Assembly: GCA_003586115.2 (NCBI GenBank)
Contig: QVOM02000126.1
Span: 3,239,924-3,303,923 of the forward strand
Direction of reading: 5' to 3'
Source: Salvator merianae
Taxonomy: Eukaryota > Chordata > Lepidosauria > Squamata > Teiidae
Length of the DNA stretch: 64,000 nt
This document shows positions 22,111-33,479 of the stretch, one piece after another. Under the pieces are notes generated by a model. The model was not told where the DNA came from. It saw only the letters and a list, made by a program, of their open reading frames with translations, and did no database searches. Both the position numbers and the translations under genes were made by a program. Each line of letters begins with the position of its first letter. The stretch's first letter is position 1.

Positions 22111-22735
22111 GGGCCTGTTTGCACTTTGGCCTAGCAAGCATCAAGCATGCTTGCTAGCCAAGTGCATTCGCACTTGGTGGAGGCCTGAGCAGCCAGGAAC
22201 GAGTTTCATCCACTCCCAGTTGCGGATACCGCTGATGAAGTAATTCGCAGTCTGGAACCTTACCTGAAGCTGAAAGTGAGCTTCGGGTAAGGCTCCATTC
22301 GCACTTACCTTCACCGCGGTGGCCATCTTGACCACAATCTGCCCATTGCACACGCGTGAGCATGCTATCATGCAATCACGCATGCACGATGGGGCAATTA
22401 GACCAAATTGGGCCCACGCGACACCCCAATCAGGCCTACAACGCCCCAACCGGGGCTGCGAAGCCAGATGGGGCCGCACTCCACCCATCCAGCGTTCTGG
22501 TGACCGATCGGGCACGTGCCCGATGGTTGCCGCAGCAGCAGCCAGCAAGTGTCAGGTCACAGCCATGATAACCGAGACACTCATGCAGTGCGCAGGCGTC
22601 GTTTTGTGCTCCACAGCTAGAAACAATCGAAACCGGCTGGAGTCTGCTCCTGATCGCCAGGGCCTCCGCAAAGTGGAGAGGCACTTGACTCGCGAGCATC
22701 CCTAACACTCACTAGCTTCAAGTGTGAACAGGCCC
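22111..22735. mobile_element. Harbinger-like MITE, subfamily E (625 bp)
   Basis: The ends are GGGCCTGTTTGCACTT and inverted AAGTGTGAACAGGCCC. Next to the left end is the same palindrome (agcatcaagcatgcttgc) as in its siblings at 14562 and 51903. Possible flanks are TCT and TTT, so the duplication is imperfect. It inserted into CR1 sequence. Confidence 0.82.
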
Positions 22736-22864
22736 TTTTTCTCTGCAAAGGTCTTGCCTCCAGGCTAGCTGGTGGCAAAACATTTGCAGAGGAAAAGATA
22801 AGGTCAGAGAACCTTGTGTGATGGAACAGCCTATCTAATGTCAGCATAGTAATAGCACAGACAA

Positions 22865-23371
22865 GGGACCTTTCCACAATTTACCTTTGGCCCAGGTCAA
22901 CAAGGGGTTCAGAGGCCTCCCTTCCACACACTGGTGCGATTTAAGGAGAGGCTTTGCCCTCTGCTAGTACACTGTGTCCACATTAGATGCCACATAGCTC
23001 TATCTAGGCAGCCAAAAATGTCTACAGATGTTCCAGGGGCCCATAGAACGGAATAGGGAGGAATGCAGGGCACGTGGCTCCCAGTTCAGGTTTAACAGGG
23101 GGATCCATTTCGGCAGCACTTCAAATTGCACCATCAGAATGGGTTCCCCTGGGCTCCAAGGCTAAGAACTTGTAGTTCCTAGCCATCGGAGAACCCGGAA
23201 ACTGGCTCCGAAAATCATGCAATCTTCAGAGCTAGCGCAAGGGCTCCTGGGACAGCGTTCTGAGTGCAGAAGGCTTGTTCTGGGACAATGGGGCCATTCC
23301 TGTCACTGGAACCACTCAGGCCTGGCCTGGTCCTGCTGGCCTGGGCCAGCCAGCCAAGTGCAGAAACGGCC
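22865..23371. mobile_element. Harbinger-like MITE, subfamily D (about 507 bp)
   Basis: The left end GGGACCTTTCCACAATTTACC and right end CCAAGTGCAGAAACGGCC are diverged versions of the shared terminus. The interior (gggttcccctgggctccaag, cactggaaccactcagg) is shared with copies at 4538 and 12668. The 3-bp duplication is unclear. Confidence 0.6.
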
Positions 23372-23880
23372 AAAATCAGTTACGTGGCAGCTGCCTCTAG
23401 GTGCAGCCGCTGAAGCATTCTGGGGAGAATTCCAGTCAGCAACAGCCCATATAAACTGCTCAGCCTGCTTCATCATTCTGTCATTTCACGCTGGGAGTGA
23501 TGAATCTCTAATAAGGGGCAGCCAGGAGAAGAACGGGGAGGGCCTGTTTGTATGACCTTTTTATGAAGTACAGACATTAATCTACAAAAATTGGTTGTAG
23601 TAATTTGATTAATAGTGAGGTTACTACCCAAGATTCACCAGCCACAGGATTTCATTTCGTCTTGTGCATCTCCAATCTTTGCGATAACTCAGTACCTATT
23701 TTATAAATATGTTGCCTTGTCTCTTTTTTGGTGCAAAGCACTCAGCCTGTTGCTTTGCTGGCATATAGACGGTGCTAAAATCCTGAAATTTCTCAGGTTA
23801 AGGAAGCTGAAGAACTTCTAATTCTCGCTGGATTTCACAGAGGGACTGCTGCAGCATAACCACAATATTCCTTATTGTTG
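23372..23880. other. Repeat-poor stretch
   Basis: No transposon wording is visible. The part 23560-23850 contains 'gtagtaatttgattaatag' and other TAAT cores. A regulatory role is possible, but nothing in the sequence proves it. Confidence 0.25.
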
Positions 23881-23888
23881 GTTTGCAT

Positions 23889-24290
23889 TTAAGAACATAA
23901 GAAGAGCCCTGCTGGATCAGGCCGCAGCCCATCTAGTACAGCATCATGTCTCACACAGTGGCCCACCAATGGCTTCTGGGCCTTCTCAAGCAGAAGGCAA
24001 AGGCAAAATCTTCACCTGCTCTCAACTCACTGCAAATGGCCTTTAGAGGCATCCTGGCTGTCTCTCCAACCTGGTGGCATTACCTAGGCATCCATTCTAG
24101 ATAAGAACATAAGAGGAGCCTTGCTGGATCAGGCCACGGCCCATCTAGTTCTGCATCCTGTATCACACAGTGGCTCACCACTTGCTTCTGGGCATTCTCA
24201 AGCAAAAGACAAGTTAAAACCTTCATCTGCTCTCAGCTCCCTGCAACTCCATTTCGAGGCATCCTGCCTCCCTCTCCATCCTATATCCCA
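23889..24290 (-). mobile_element. Two CR1 LINE 3' ends in tandem
   Basis: Two minus-strand CR1 ends lie head to tail: 23889-24100 and 24102-24290. Each begins on the + strand with 'aagaacataagaagagcc' or 'aagaacataagaggagcc' wording and breaks off at nearly the same internal point. This could reflect two insertions at one site, or a local duplication. Confidence 0.8.
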
Positions 24291-25677
24291 CCCTATACCC
24301 TGAGGTCTTTGTGGGTTACCAGGCCTTAAAAGGTAGGGAAGAGGGAGTCATCAGGGCCATTTGACCAAACCTCACCTCACAGGATAGCTCATTTCAGCTA
24401 TATTGTCACACGTTCATCATCAACAACAAGGAAAACCGGAAACATGTGATTCTTTACATTATTATTTTTTTTACCATCTTCCTAAACAATGTGGGCACCC
24501 CACAGTGTGAGAGTCGGGTTTTCCCCAAATAGGCTATCGTGCATTTCAGGGGCAATATAGCATCGCTATGGTGGGGTTACCACAGATATGTGTGACAATC
24601 CCACCACAGTGGCACCATAATGGCACCATGTTCCCCCTGTCTGGATGGGGCCAAAATTGACAAAAAAGAGCAGAAAGAGTAAGAAGGAGAAAAGGAACAA
24701 AGGCTGACAGCAGAATATTCTGACCGCTGAATGGGAAATATTAAATCACAGAAAATGTGAGAAGATATAGACTAGAGTAATAAAAAGGAAGAAAAAAATA
24801 ATGAAACAAGATGTAGTAATATAGAGGGAGAAAACATTTTAAGGAGATGTAGTAATTTAATAGAGGAAGGAAGAGAGGTTCCTAGTATGCTTGCTGGTCT
24901 GGGGCACTGGCTTATGCGGGTCGCCCTAAGTTGAGTCTGCTTGGGTGGTCACCTGAAAACTCCTCTTCATTAACATGCATTGGATTGCTTCTCTACCATG
25001 ACACCAAGGGCAGCTCATATTCATCCCTCATTGCAGAGAGCATGAGCTGAGCTACGTGGCTGGGATTCCATATCACCACGCCGCCTTCCTTCCCTCTTCA
25101 TATTACCACTTTCATTTATCAGCTTCAATATTTTATCAAGGGTAATATGCTTTATTTATATTCTTCCTTTGCCCTGCCCGCAGTTCATATTCTTTAGGGC
25201 TGCTTGTTTCATCAAGATTTCCATATTACTTTCTTTCTCTTGCATGAACACAGGGACACCGATGCATGCACGCACGCACACATACGCACTCCAAAGAGTT
25301 TGCAAGAGAAAGGGCAGCATTCTCCTTAATTTCAAGGAAGAGAAACTAATCATCCCACTCCTCTGTAACAGGCTTCATGCATATTAAACCGTGTGACTTA
25401 TAAACTCTTCTGTCTGCTTCTTTGCTTCACAGATAGATGTCACAAGTGAGGAATCACCAACCCAGAATTATTTATGCAAACACTTCACGTATATATAACT
25501 AGGGTTGAGCTGAACCAGCTTGTCTATTTTACCATTTGTATTCTTTTGCAAAGATCAAGCTCCCATTGTGGGGGTTTTCTTTTCTTCTTCAAAATATCTC
25601 ACAAACTGCATCATTTTGCCCTTTCATAGAACCCATTCTGCAGTTCTCACTCGGGATGACACGAGCCATGTCTTACA

Positions 25678-25679
<2 letters not shown>
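24291..25679. other. Unassigned DNA
   Basis: No gene is recognised. 24640-24880 is purine-rich and might be an L1 3' untranslated relic. A small palindromic stretch near 24555-24640 (accatagcgat/atcgctatggt type wording) is likely an old MITE fragment. Confidence 0.3.

Positions 25680-25713
<34 letters not shown>
25680..25713. repeat. (GATT)n microsatellite
   Basis: About eight repeats of a GATT unit. It marks the tail of an L2-like LINE end that follows. Confidence 0.9.
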
Positions 25714-25775
25714 TGCATTTTATCCTGCCCTATACTCAAAGGCCTCAGGACAATAAAAACAAACTATAATATGAA
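25714..25775 (-). mobile_element. L2-like LINE 3' end
   Basis: The phrase 'gcattttatcctgccctata' then 'ctcaaaggcctcaggacaat' parallels the minus-strand L2-like ends at 28965 and 44580. It is a very short remnant. Confidence 0.5.
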
Positions 25776-25953
25776 GATACTAGACATACGGTACTTCATT
25801 AGCTGCTTAGTGTCCAATGACAGTGTTATTGCCAAGTCCACCCAGTACTTGAATATGGTTTCCAGTCCAAAAAAATAATAATACTGGCAGCTAGCCTGTA
25901 ACTTAGGCTGCATCTCCATTTACCAAAGGAGGCACCTGTTGCTACCTGATTAA

Positions 25954-26050
25954 GGCTGCATCCAGACATTGCTTACTTATTCCGCTATATTTGGATATTC
26001 CGAAATATCAAAAATATAGCAGAATAAATAAGCGATATCCGGATGCAGCC
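25954..26050. mobile_element. GGCTGCAT-type fold-back MITE (97 bp)
   Basis: The ends GGCTGCATCCAGAC and ATCCGGATGCAGCC are inverted, and the interior folds back around 'ttggatattccgaaatat'. It is nearly fully palindromic and has no coding capacity. Flanks are TAA and AAA, consistent with a diverged 3-bp duplication. Confidence 0.7.
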
Positions 26051-26185
26051 AAAGCATCTGTTACTGCAACCTCTCCATTTGCAGTAGTAGCAGATCCCCC
26101 ATTTCCCAGACATGATCACCAACAGAAATGCCGCTCTTGCAGATATAATTTTGCACCCCAAACAGGCATTTCCCATCTGCTGCTG

Positions 26186-26830
26186 AACATAAGAACATAA
26201 GAGGAGCCCTGCTGGATCAGGCCACAGCCCATCTAGTCCAGCATTCTGTTTCATACAGTGGCCTACCGATTGCTTCTGGGCATTCTCAAGCAGAATAAAA
26301 GGCAGAATCGTCACCTGCCCTTGACTCCCTGCAAATGGTTTTACAGACATCCTGCCTGTCTTTCCAACCTGGAGGCAGTACCTAGACATCCATTCTAGTA
26401 GCCATTGATACACCTGACCTCCATGAATTTGTCCAATCCTTATTAAAGCTATCTAGGCTGATTGCTGTCACTGCCTCTTCTGGTAATAAATTCCATAGAC
26501 CAATGACCCTCTGGGAAAAAAAAACACTTCTGCTTGTCCTAACTCTCCTACCCTTCAGCTTCATAGAGTGCCCCCTGGTCCTAGTATTGTGTGATGGAGA
26601 AAAGAATTTCTCTCTATCCACCTTATCCATACCGTACATGATTTTATATACCTCAATCAGATCTCCTCTTAAACACCGCTTTTCAAGGCTGAAGAGGCCA
26701 AGGCGTTGCAGCCTGATTTCGTAAGGAAGGTGTTCCAGCCCCTTGATCACTCTGGTTGCCCTTTTCTGCACCTTCTCCAGTTCCACAATATCCTTTCGGA
26801 AGTGAGGTGATCAGAATTGCACACAAGATG
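26186..26830 (-). mobile_element. CR1 LINE with intact reverse-transcriptase C-terminal frame
   Basis: On the minus strand a continuous frame (26382-26786) gives LEKVQKRATRVIKGLEHL, then RLGLFSLEKRCLRGDLIEV, YKIMYGMDKVDREKFF and SFNKDWTNS. This is the end of CR1 ORF2, downstream of the catalytic domain. The 3' region follows down to 'gaacataagaggagccc' near 26188. The frame being open over 134 codons makes this the least decayed CR1 piece in the window. It is 5'-truncated, so not autonomous. Confidence 0.92.
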
Positions 26831-26924
26831 CCTCCGTGCTCAGAGGTGGGGATAGAGGAGATGTATTTTTCATGATGATTGCGGGCACCTCTCCCATTCA
26901 TCTTATAACAAGCTGCCTCACCAA

Positions 26925-27380
26925 GGGCCTTTTCACACTTTAGATTAGTGAGCATCGGGATGCTCACTAGTGTAGTGCATACACACCATCCGGAGGGACT
27001 GGCAATCACAAGTAGACTATAGCTGCTCGTGATTGCTACTTGCTGTGGAGCACATAATCGTGCTCTACAGCTGTACCAGGAGCAGCTGAACTGCTCTTCC
27101 AGGTATGAATGCAGAGCAACACGGCACAGATGCAGCTGCGGCTGCACCTGCACCTACAGCTGCACAGTCACACTGTATTCCCCATTACTATGGTAGCAGC
27201 CAGAAGTTTCCCCAGCTGCTGTCATGGCACAGGCTGGCAGCATTTATACTGCGAATGCTGGTAACTTGTTGCTGGTATGTTCCAGGCCTCGCACTGCGAA
27301 TGGCTTTCGCGCTGTGAGGTCTCTTCCACCTTAGAACGGGATAATTATCTTGTTCTAATAAGGAAAGTGAGAAAAGGCCC
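26925..27380. mobile_element. Harbinger-like MITE, subfamily A (456 bp)
   Basis: The ends are GGGCCTTTTCACACTTT and inverted AAAGTGAGAAAAGGCCC, flanked by an exact CAA duplication (26922-26924 and 27381-27383). Interior landmarks are 'gatgctcactagtg', the 'gagcacataatcgtgctc' palindrome and a GC-rich 'gctgcggctgcacctgc' run. Confidence 0.88.
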
Positions 27381-27434
27381 CAAGTAAGTAGAGACCCAGC
27401 ATTCCTCAGCAGGGGTCATCTGTGCGTTTCCCAT

Positions 27435-27713
27435 CAGAGGCATAGCAGGGGGGGCATGGGGGGCGGTGTGCCCCGGGTGGCGGGTTGTCGGGGGCGGCGC
27501 CTGCCGGTGTGCTGGGCCCGCCCGCCCGTCCGGCTGCCATTTTGCCGTTTCACCGGCAAGCACACTCGCTCGCCCCGCGTGTGCGCCACCTGGCGCACAC
27601 GCCCAGCAATCATCCAGCAGCAGGAATAGGAGACTGCAGGGCGGGGGCGCCCTCTCTCACGCTCGGCTGCCGCCGTTCCACACCGGGTGGCTGAGCTTCT
27701 CGCTACGCCGCTG
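27435..27713. mobile_element. hAT-type MITE with perfect 8-bp duplication (279 bp)
   Basis: The ends CAGAGGCATAGC and CTACGCCGCTG (inverted CAGCGGCGTAG) resemble those of the copy at 7409. It is flanked by an exact TTTCCCAT at 27427-27434 and 27714-27721. The interior is very GC- and CpG-rich. Confidence 0.9.
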
Positions 27714-27721
27714 TTTCCCAT

Positions 27722-28259
27722 GCTCCCAAGTGACACAGTACACAAAGATGCTTCCAAATGGAACTCCTGGCATCTCTGGGAAGGTAGAGAAGGCACCAGT
27801 CTAGGACCCCTGCAAACCCGTAGCTTCAGAGTTCAGAGCAAGGATGGCCAAACCATGGCTGTGCAAGTGTTGCTGGACCACAGTATCCATAAAGCCCAGC
27901 AAGTTCAGCAGGCAGCAAGGGACTGAAGGAACAATATCTGGATAACCAGCTGGTATAGGCAATAATGGGCCAAATGCACATAACTCTCGGAGCCCTCAAA
28001 ACAGCATTCTTCTTCCATGCCAGTCGCAATCCTGGATACAGAGGAACAAAAGAGGAACAAAATATATTTTTAAATGATGTCCTTTCTTCCTCCACAAGGG
28101 TGCCACTTATTCACCAAGTTTCAATTCTTAGACCTAGGCCCTTTCATGATTTAAAAAAAAAAAAACCAACAGTTGAGAGACAAGGGAGAGAGTGATTGTA
28201 GTAATTTAACTCAGCCTAAAAAAAAAATTTAGGCCCTTTAGTTATTTTTGCAATATTAG
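27722..28259. other. Unassigned DNA
   Basis: A GGACTACAA-type phrase (ctggaccacagtatccata) lies near 27872-27890. Otherwise no gene or repeat is recognised. Confidence 0.3.
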
Positions 28260-28640
28260 GAAATTACCTCTGAGAATCTCAGCTTAGATAGATCCTCGTA
28301 TTTAACATAAGCAAAGTTTGAGGCAGAGGAGGGTTAAGCATCAAGAACACTACGTTAAATTTGACATCTTCATTAGCAGAAACAATTGTCTTGTCAAAGA
28401 TCATCAAGCACTTCAATATAACCTTTCAAATTATGTCACTCCTTTTGTGAACAATATGTCATGTACCAAGAATGATGCACTTCTTTTAACAGAGGGAGAG
28501 AGAGAAAGAGAAATTAGAATGATGAGACTTGAAGCTAGCAGTGCAAGACAAAAGTTTGATTATTGTAAATTTAAGTTTTTGAAGCGAGGAGGTGGAAAGT
28601 ACAACATAATCACAAAAGAATGCTGGTCCTTGTAATAAAT
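28260..28640. other. Repeat-free stretch, candidate conserved non-coding element
   Basis: It contains 'cttcattagcagaaacaatt' and 'cttttgtgaacaatatgtca', in which AACAAT and GAACAAT are SOX-type cores and ATTAG is a homeodomain-type core. No repeat wording is visible. Conservation is untested. Confidence 0.35.
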
Positions 28641-28939
28641 CTCCCAATGAAGGCAAGCACTGCCCTTGATGGGACTGCAAATGAAACTGAATAGCCCGAA
28701 TCAAACTAACGACCAAACGCACCAATTGAATAAATACGTCCTTCCTGCTCACCCCATCCAAGTAATGTGCTTTCAGTTAGGTTGGCAGATTTAGAAAGAT
28801 CTATCTCAAGGCAAATGCCAAGGTCACAACAGCTAGCTTGGAAAAAAGGTCAGCCTGAAAGACTGTAGTTCCAGACATTTTGTTTTAGTGGGAGTGGGAA
28901 TATGTTTCACATAAGAATGGCTCCATATCATGTCATGTC

Positions 28940-29345
28940 GTTATTTATTTATTTATTATTTGCATTTTTATCCCGGCCGATACCCAAAGGTCTCGGGGTG
29001 GGTTACAACATTAAAATGAACATACTATAACAATAACAATGTCTGAAAATGAGGAGGAAACGCTTCTCTTTATTTAGCCAAAGGCCAAGGCAAAGAGGTG
29101 CGTCTTCACTGCTTTCCTAAACATATAAAGTGAAGGTGCATGCCGCACCTCAGGGGGCAGACTATGCCATAGTCTGGGAGCCATCACTGAGAAGGCCCTA
29201 TCCTGGGTGCCCACCTCTTTTGCTACTGAGAGTGGTGGTACAACCAGGAGGGCCTTCCCTACACATCTTAAGGCATGGGCAGGTTGATATGGAAGAAGGT
29301 GTTCCTTTACCAGGCATTGTAACAATGCCTTATACCTCTGCTATC
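28940..29345 (-). mobile_element. L2-like LINE 3' portion
   Basis: On the minus strand a frame (29074-29325) gives QDRAFSVMAPRLWHSLPP then SLYMFRKAVKTHLFAL, the L2-clade end-of-ORF pattern. Downstream (toward lower coordinates) is a GTTGTAACCCACCCC-like 3' region and an (ATAA)-type tail near 28945. It is inactive and 5'-truncated. Confidence 0.7.
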
Positions 29346-29429
29346 TTTCTCCCCCTTAATTGCATCTCTAGGACAGGCAGTAGATGTTCTTTTGGACAGT
29401 ACTTTTCTCTCTTTCAAGAATACTAGATC

Positions 29430-29596
29430 CAGGTGTCATTCAGTGAAGATGAATTCTGGAAAAATCAGGACAGACTAAAGAAATGATGACTTCACATAAC
29501 ACAGCGTTAAACTTTGGGATTTGCTACCAGGAGGTGTGATGTCATCCATCAGCTTGGAGGGCTTCAAAAACGGTTCGGATCAGTTCATAAAGGACA
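29430..29596 (+). mobile_element. CR1 LINE remnant, left part
   Basis: Diverged CR1 wording leads up to 'tttgggatttgctaccagg', then 'agcttggagggcttcaaaaa' and 'cagttcataaaggaca'. It appears to continue after the hAT-like insertion at 29597-29948 as 29957-30130. Confidence 0.5.
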
Positions 29597-29948
29597 TAGG
29601 GATGTACAAATTGCAATTTGCATTTAAATATTCATACGAAATTTCGGGTTTGCAAAGTTTCAGATCGAAATGAAAATTACTTTTTTCACATTTTACAGTT
29701 TTTGATCAAAAACGAAAAAAGCCTCTTCTTTTTGCGGAAATGAAATTTGTTGAATTTCCACAGTTTTTGCATTTTTCGCTGCATTTAAACCATGAAAATG
29801 GCATTTTCAATGGGAAAACATTGCGAAAAATGTGAAAACAAATGCAAAAAATGCATTTTTCAACAACGAAATTTGCTGACAAAGCAAAAATACAGATTTT
29901 TGTTTGAAAACGAATCGAATTATTGTTTTTTGTGCGTGCACATCCCTA
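29597..29948. mobile_element. hAT-like MITE, TAGGGATGT ends (352 bp)
   Basis: The ends TAGGGATGTACA and TGCACATCCCTA are inverted copies. The flanks AAAGGACA (29589-29596) and GAAGGGCA (29949-29956) agree at 6 of 8 positions, compatible with an aged 8-bp duplication. The interior is AT-rich with many repeats of 'tgaaaatg' and 'gcaaaaa' type wording. No coding sequence is present. Confidence 0.65.
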
Positions 29949-29956
29949 GAAGGGCA

Positions 29957-30130
29957 GGTCTATCTACCTGATACGGGGCAATACGCTTCTAAATCCCAGC
30001 TGCTGGGAGACTAAGCAGGGCAAGACATCATGATCACATCCTGCACAAGGCATCCCATATGCAATTGGCTTTGAGAGCTGGTAGCTGGATTGGATGGCTC
30101 CAGTAGCAGCCAGCCCAAGTGAGTGAAGGG
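29957..30130 (+). mobile_element. CR1 LINE remnant, right part (tentative)
   Basis: The 'gctggattggatggctccag' wording suggests diverged CR1 3' sequence. The CR1 terminus itself is not seen. The assignment is tentative. Confidence 0.35.
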
Positions 30131-30700
30131 AGAAGCCTTCTCCCCTTGCTGAGTGCTGGCTTGTGGGCTTTATCAGAAATCTACAAAGTCCAAAACAGGT
30201 CAGATTAAAGGAAGACTGTCCAGCACCATGTGGACTTCAAACAAAGCCCACAAACCAGTGGTCGGTAGGAGAAGGAGGCTTGCGTCTGCACTCATCTGCA
30301 CCAGCTACTACTGGGTGGGCCATTGGTTTGGTGTTTCTTATGTTGTTGCATTCTTCACTGAGAAATGGATTGCAGAAACAAGAAACTGTATCTGGGGAAA
30401 CCACAACTTTCATCTGAACAAACACCGATGCCTTGCCCTGCAATACCCACCCATCCATGCCTTTCTGACAACAGCAACTGTTACACCAGTCCTCATTCCC
30501 ACGATGATGATGATGATTTATTATTATTTACAGGACAGTAACTGCCCATAACAATAGCTCTCTAGACGGTCCCACAACATACAATATGCATTTTAAAATA
30601 CAATTAAGCACACACTTTAAAGTAAACATTTAAAACCAATAAAAAGAATTCAAAGTATTCCTCAAAAGCCAGCATATGCAACAAGTCCTTCACTTGCTGC
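30131..30700. other. Unassigned DNA with short TGA/TTA repeats
   Basis: No gene is recognised. A (GAT)n and (TTA)n patch at 30500-30530 with an A-rich stretch to 30655 resembles a LINE tail in the minus orientation. Confidence 0.35.
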
Positions 30701-30704
30701 TTTA

Positions 30705-31186
30705 GGCCCTTTCCACACTTCTGGGTACACCAGACCAAAGGGCAGCCTGGAACGGTCCCGGGACCACCCATCTACAAGCCACTGCAGACCAGCACAGACC
30801 TCACCTTCCCCTTGGTACACCTGTCCATTCTGGATTGGGCCGCGCACCATAATAGGATACCAAAATGGCAGCCTGTTCTGGTCCACCAGTAGATCATTTT
30901 GAAGAAATCTACAAGTGAACCTGTCTCGGTATATCAAACCATGAAAAACATGTGGGTGACACACCTCTGTGGTCTGGTATACCACAGAGGCCCCTTTTCA
31001 GTGATGTTCCAGGAAGTGGCACCAGAAGTGGTGAGCCACTGAAAAGAGCCCTCCCTGAAATACAGAAGGCTGGCTTGGCACAGCTTCTGAGAGTTCTTTG
31101 GAAGCAGCAGCTGGAGCCAGGTTCTTATCCTGGGGCAGATCGTCCCACCCTGTCTCAGGAATAGGAAGGGAAGTGTAGAAAAGGCC
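30705..31186. mobile_element. Harbinger-like MITE, subfamily C (482 bp)
   Basis: The ends are GGCCCTTTCCACACTTC and inverted GAAGTGTAGAAAAGGCC, flanked by exact TTA (30702-30704 and 31187-31189). The interior has a 'accagaccaaagggcagcc' and 'ggtctggtataccacagagg' theme repeated in inverted form. Similar interior wording appears near 9670-9740 and 44660-44720. Confidence 0.85.
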
Positions 31187-31257
31187 TTAGAGACCTGGGG
31201 ACACCACCAAAAAGGACCTGTCTCTAGTAATTGCCCTATTGTGTAGCAAATCAACTT

Positions 31258-31261
31258 TCTT

Positions 31262-31344
<83 letters not shown>

Positions 31345-31345
31345 C
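31258..31345. repeat. (CTCCTG)n hexanucleotide microsatellite
   Basis: About 14 near-perfect copies of CTCCTG on the + strand. Because 6 is divisible by 3, it yields long open frames in several phases, including RS-, EQ- and SC-rich ones. These are translation artefacts, not genes. Long GA/CT-rich hexamer tracts of this kind are typically length-variable. Confidence 0.95.
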
Positions 31346-31439
31346 TCCCTTCGTGTTTTGCAGTCCTGCTTTGAACACTGAACCTTTTGTGAGTCCTTTA
31401 GCATACCATACATTTGAACAACATTTGCTATGAATATCT

Positions 31440-32400
31440 CTTGATGGAAACCTTATTGCCCAGATTAGCCGTTCAATGCTTTCTTGAAGTCAACTTTAAA
31501 GGGGGAAAAATGAAAAACTGCCCTGAGAAAGGGAAGAGGATTCTGGTTGTCACAGGGTTCAGCCAGTCTGCACTGTAAATGGCCAATTTGGCCGCAATGA
31601 GGAAGCAATATTTTTGCTGAGCTCCAAGAATGATATCTAGTTCTATCCAGGTCGATTAAAGTTTCCTCTACTTTCTTAATACCTCCACTGTGAGTTGAAC
31701 TGTCTCCAGTCCTGACATATATACAAGCCACCTGAACTAAATTAGCTTCCCCTCAAAACTAGAGACACAGTCTTATGCCTTTCATTGAAACCATGTTATA
31801 CATCTTAGGCGGGGGGGGGCGGTTGAGGGTCCCTTTGTAAACCCGCTGCTTTCTACAATAGAAAATTCTTCTTCACTTTGGGGGGAAATCATCTTGTCAA
31901 CCATAAACAACATTTTCAATTTCCTCTGCTTCTGTATTAAGTGTGTATCTTGAAACTAAGGCACAAAGGAAATTGGGGCCTGGATCACGACGGTGCATAT
32001 CTGACTATACGATAAGAAATATAATTTGTCATCAGCACCCCTACTGCAATCCTTACAGTTTAACCAGATGTGTCCTTGATCGCTTCCCTCTTTGATTTCA
32101 TCCGGACACATACAAATCAAATTCCAGGTGTGGAGCAGAGAAGCCTGGTGAAATGGACCGCATCTGGTCTAAATTAAAATATCCCTCTTTCCGTCTTCAA
32201 CTATGGAATCTTTGTGTACTGAGTGAAGTCTGGTGCCTATGGGGCTTACAGAAAGGAGGGTAGGGCAGATAAAAGAAGGCGATACAAGAGACCAAACCTG
32301 TTCGTATCCACCTGAAAGCCGAACACAGCAAATAAATTGATGTTATCACTGGCAACAGACCAGCAAACCAAATGTCAAGGACTATGCACAAATTAGCCAA
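31440..32400 (-). other. Unassigned DNA, possible old LINE remnant
   Basis: A minus-strand frame at 31465-31731 of 88 codons has a protein-like texture (IDLDRTRYHSW, HCGQIGHLQCRL) but matches no family I can name. Upstream in the same strand there is no recognisable continuation. It could be a decayed retroelement coding segment. Confidence 0.25.
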
Positions 32401-33470
32401 CCTTGAACTGAAACAAGGAGAGTGGACTCACGTTCAGAGCTGCTGGGTGTTCCTACCTGTATTTCATATTATGTGTTCAAGGTGTTCAAGGAAAAGAATT
32501 TTCAGTAGAGCTTCAGATGCAAAAAGTTCATCCATTGGCATTCTACTATCTGATCCAGAGCAATTCTAAGAATGAAGCCCTGATTTTACGTATAACAAAC
32601 CATAGCCATAAAGCCTAAATCTAAATGCTAAAATCAGTAGCTGTCAAAAGCCAAGAAAAACATAAGTAATGTTGCCTATAGCCTCAACCAGGAGTGAGGG
32701 CATTCCCCCGGTAAAGAAAAGAACCTCCATGAAAGCTCTCTCTTTCCAGTCACTTCACACTGCACTTGTGAAGATCTCAGTGGATGAGCATCTAGACAGG
32801 AAAGAAAATGAAACAGGACCCTGAACCATGAAGGGCTTTTAAAATTAAGACAAGCCCTTCAATTTGAGCTCAGAATTTTCTTTCCATTAAAATGATTGAA
32901 TGCCCAGTGTTTCGGGTCTTTGAAAATATTCCTTTTGCTGGACTACAGCTCCCGTGGTTTTTCGTCATGGCTGCTATAGGTAAGGCAGATTTAGCATACT
33001 ATTTATTTATTTGTCTTTCTAGACATCGTAAAAGACAAAATAAGGACATGGGTTTTCAGGATAGTGTCTGCACGCTTTCAGATGAAATTCACAGCTGTCC
33101 TAGGTTTTAGGCAGGGTAATATGTGCTGCCAAAAGCCTGGTTTGGGGCACTCCAAAAACATATGAGCTGACTATTATACTAAGTTTGTTGCTTCTGCCAC
33201 GCACTTCTCTAGAAAGATGCATAAACTGTGTCTGCTCTTGCTGAGGCAGAGACAGAAGATCACCTGAGCAGGCTGCTGTTTATTTTTGCAATGCAGTTTA
33301 TTAATTTGGTTTTGCTATTGTATGGTTCCATTTATCTTGCATTGTATATGTTGTACATTATTGAATATAATGTAGCTTACTGTCAGTTTTCTGTACAATT
33401 TAAAATGTATTTTTCCCCCCTTGGGTATTAAATCATATATTCTTCGCTTTAATGATTATTGGTTTCTTGG
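32401..33470. other. Unassigned DNA
   Basis: No gene is recognised. A 'ctggactacagctcccgtgg' phrase at 32939-32958 belongs to the dispersed actaca-ctccc repeat. The rest is unique-looking. Confidence 0.3.
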
Positions 33471-33479
33471 TATGAACAG

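Noticed and set aside
30934..31433. Long open frames rich in RS, EQ and SC repeats
   Set aside because: They are six-frame translations of the (CTCCTG)n microsatellite; no start context or flanking protein similarity.
31465..31731. 88-codon protein-like frame as a host gene
   Set aside because: Texture is plausible, but I could not match it to any family; noted as a possible retroelement relic.
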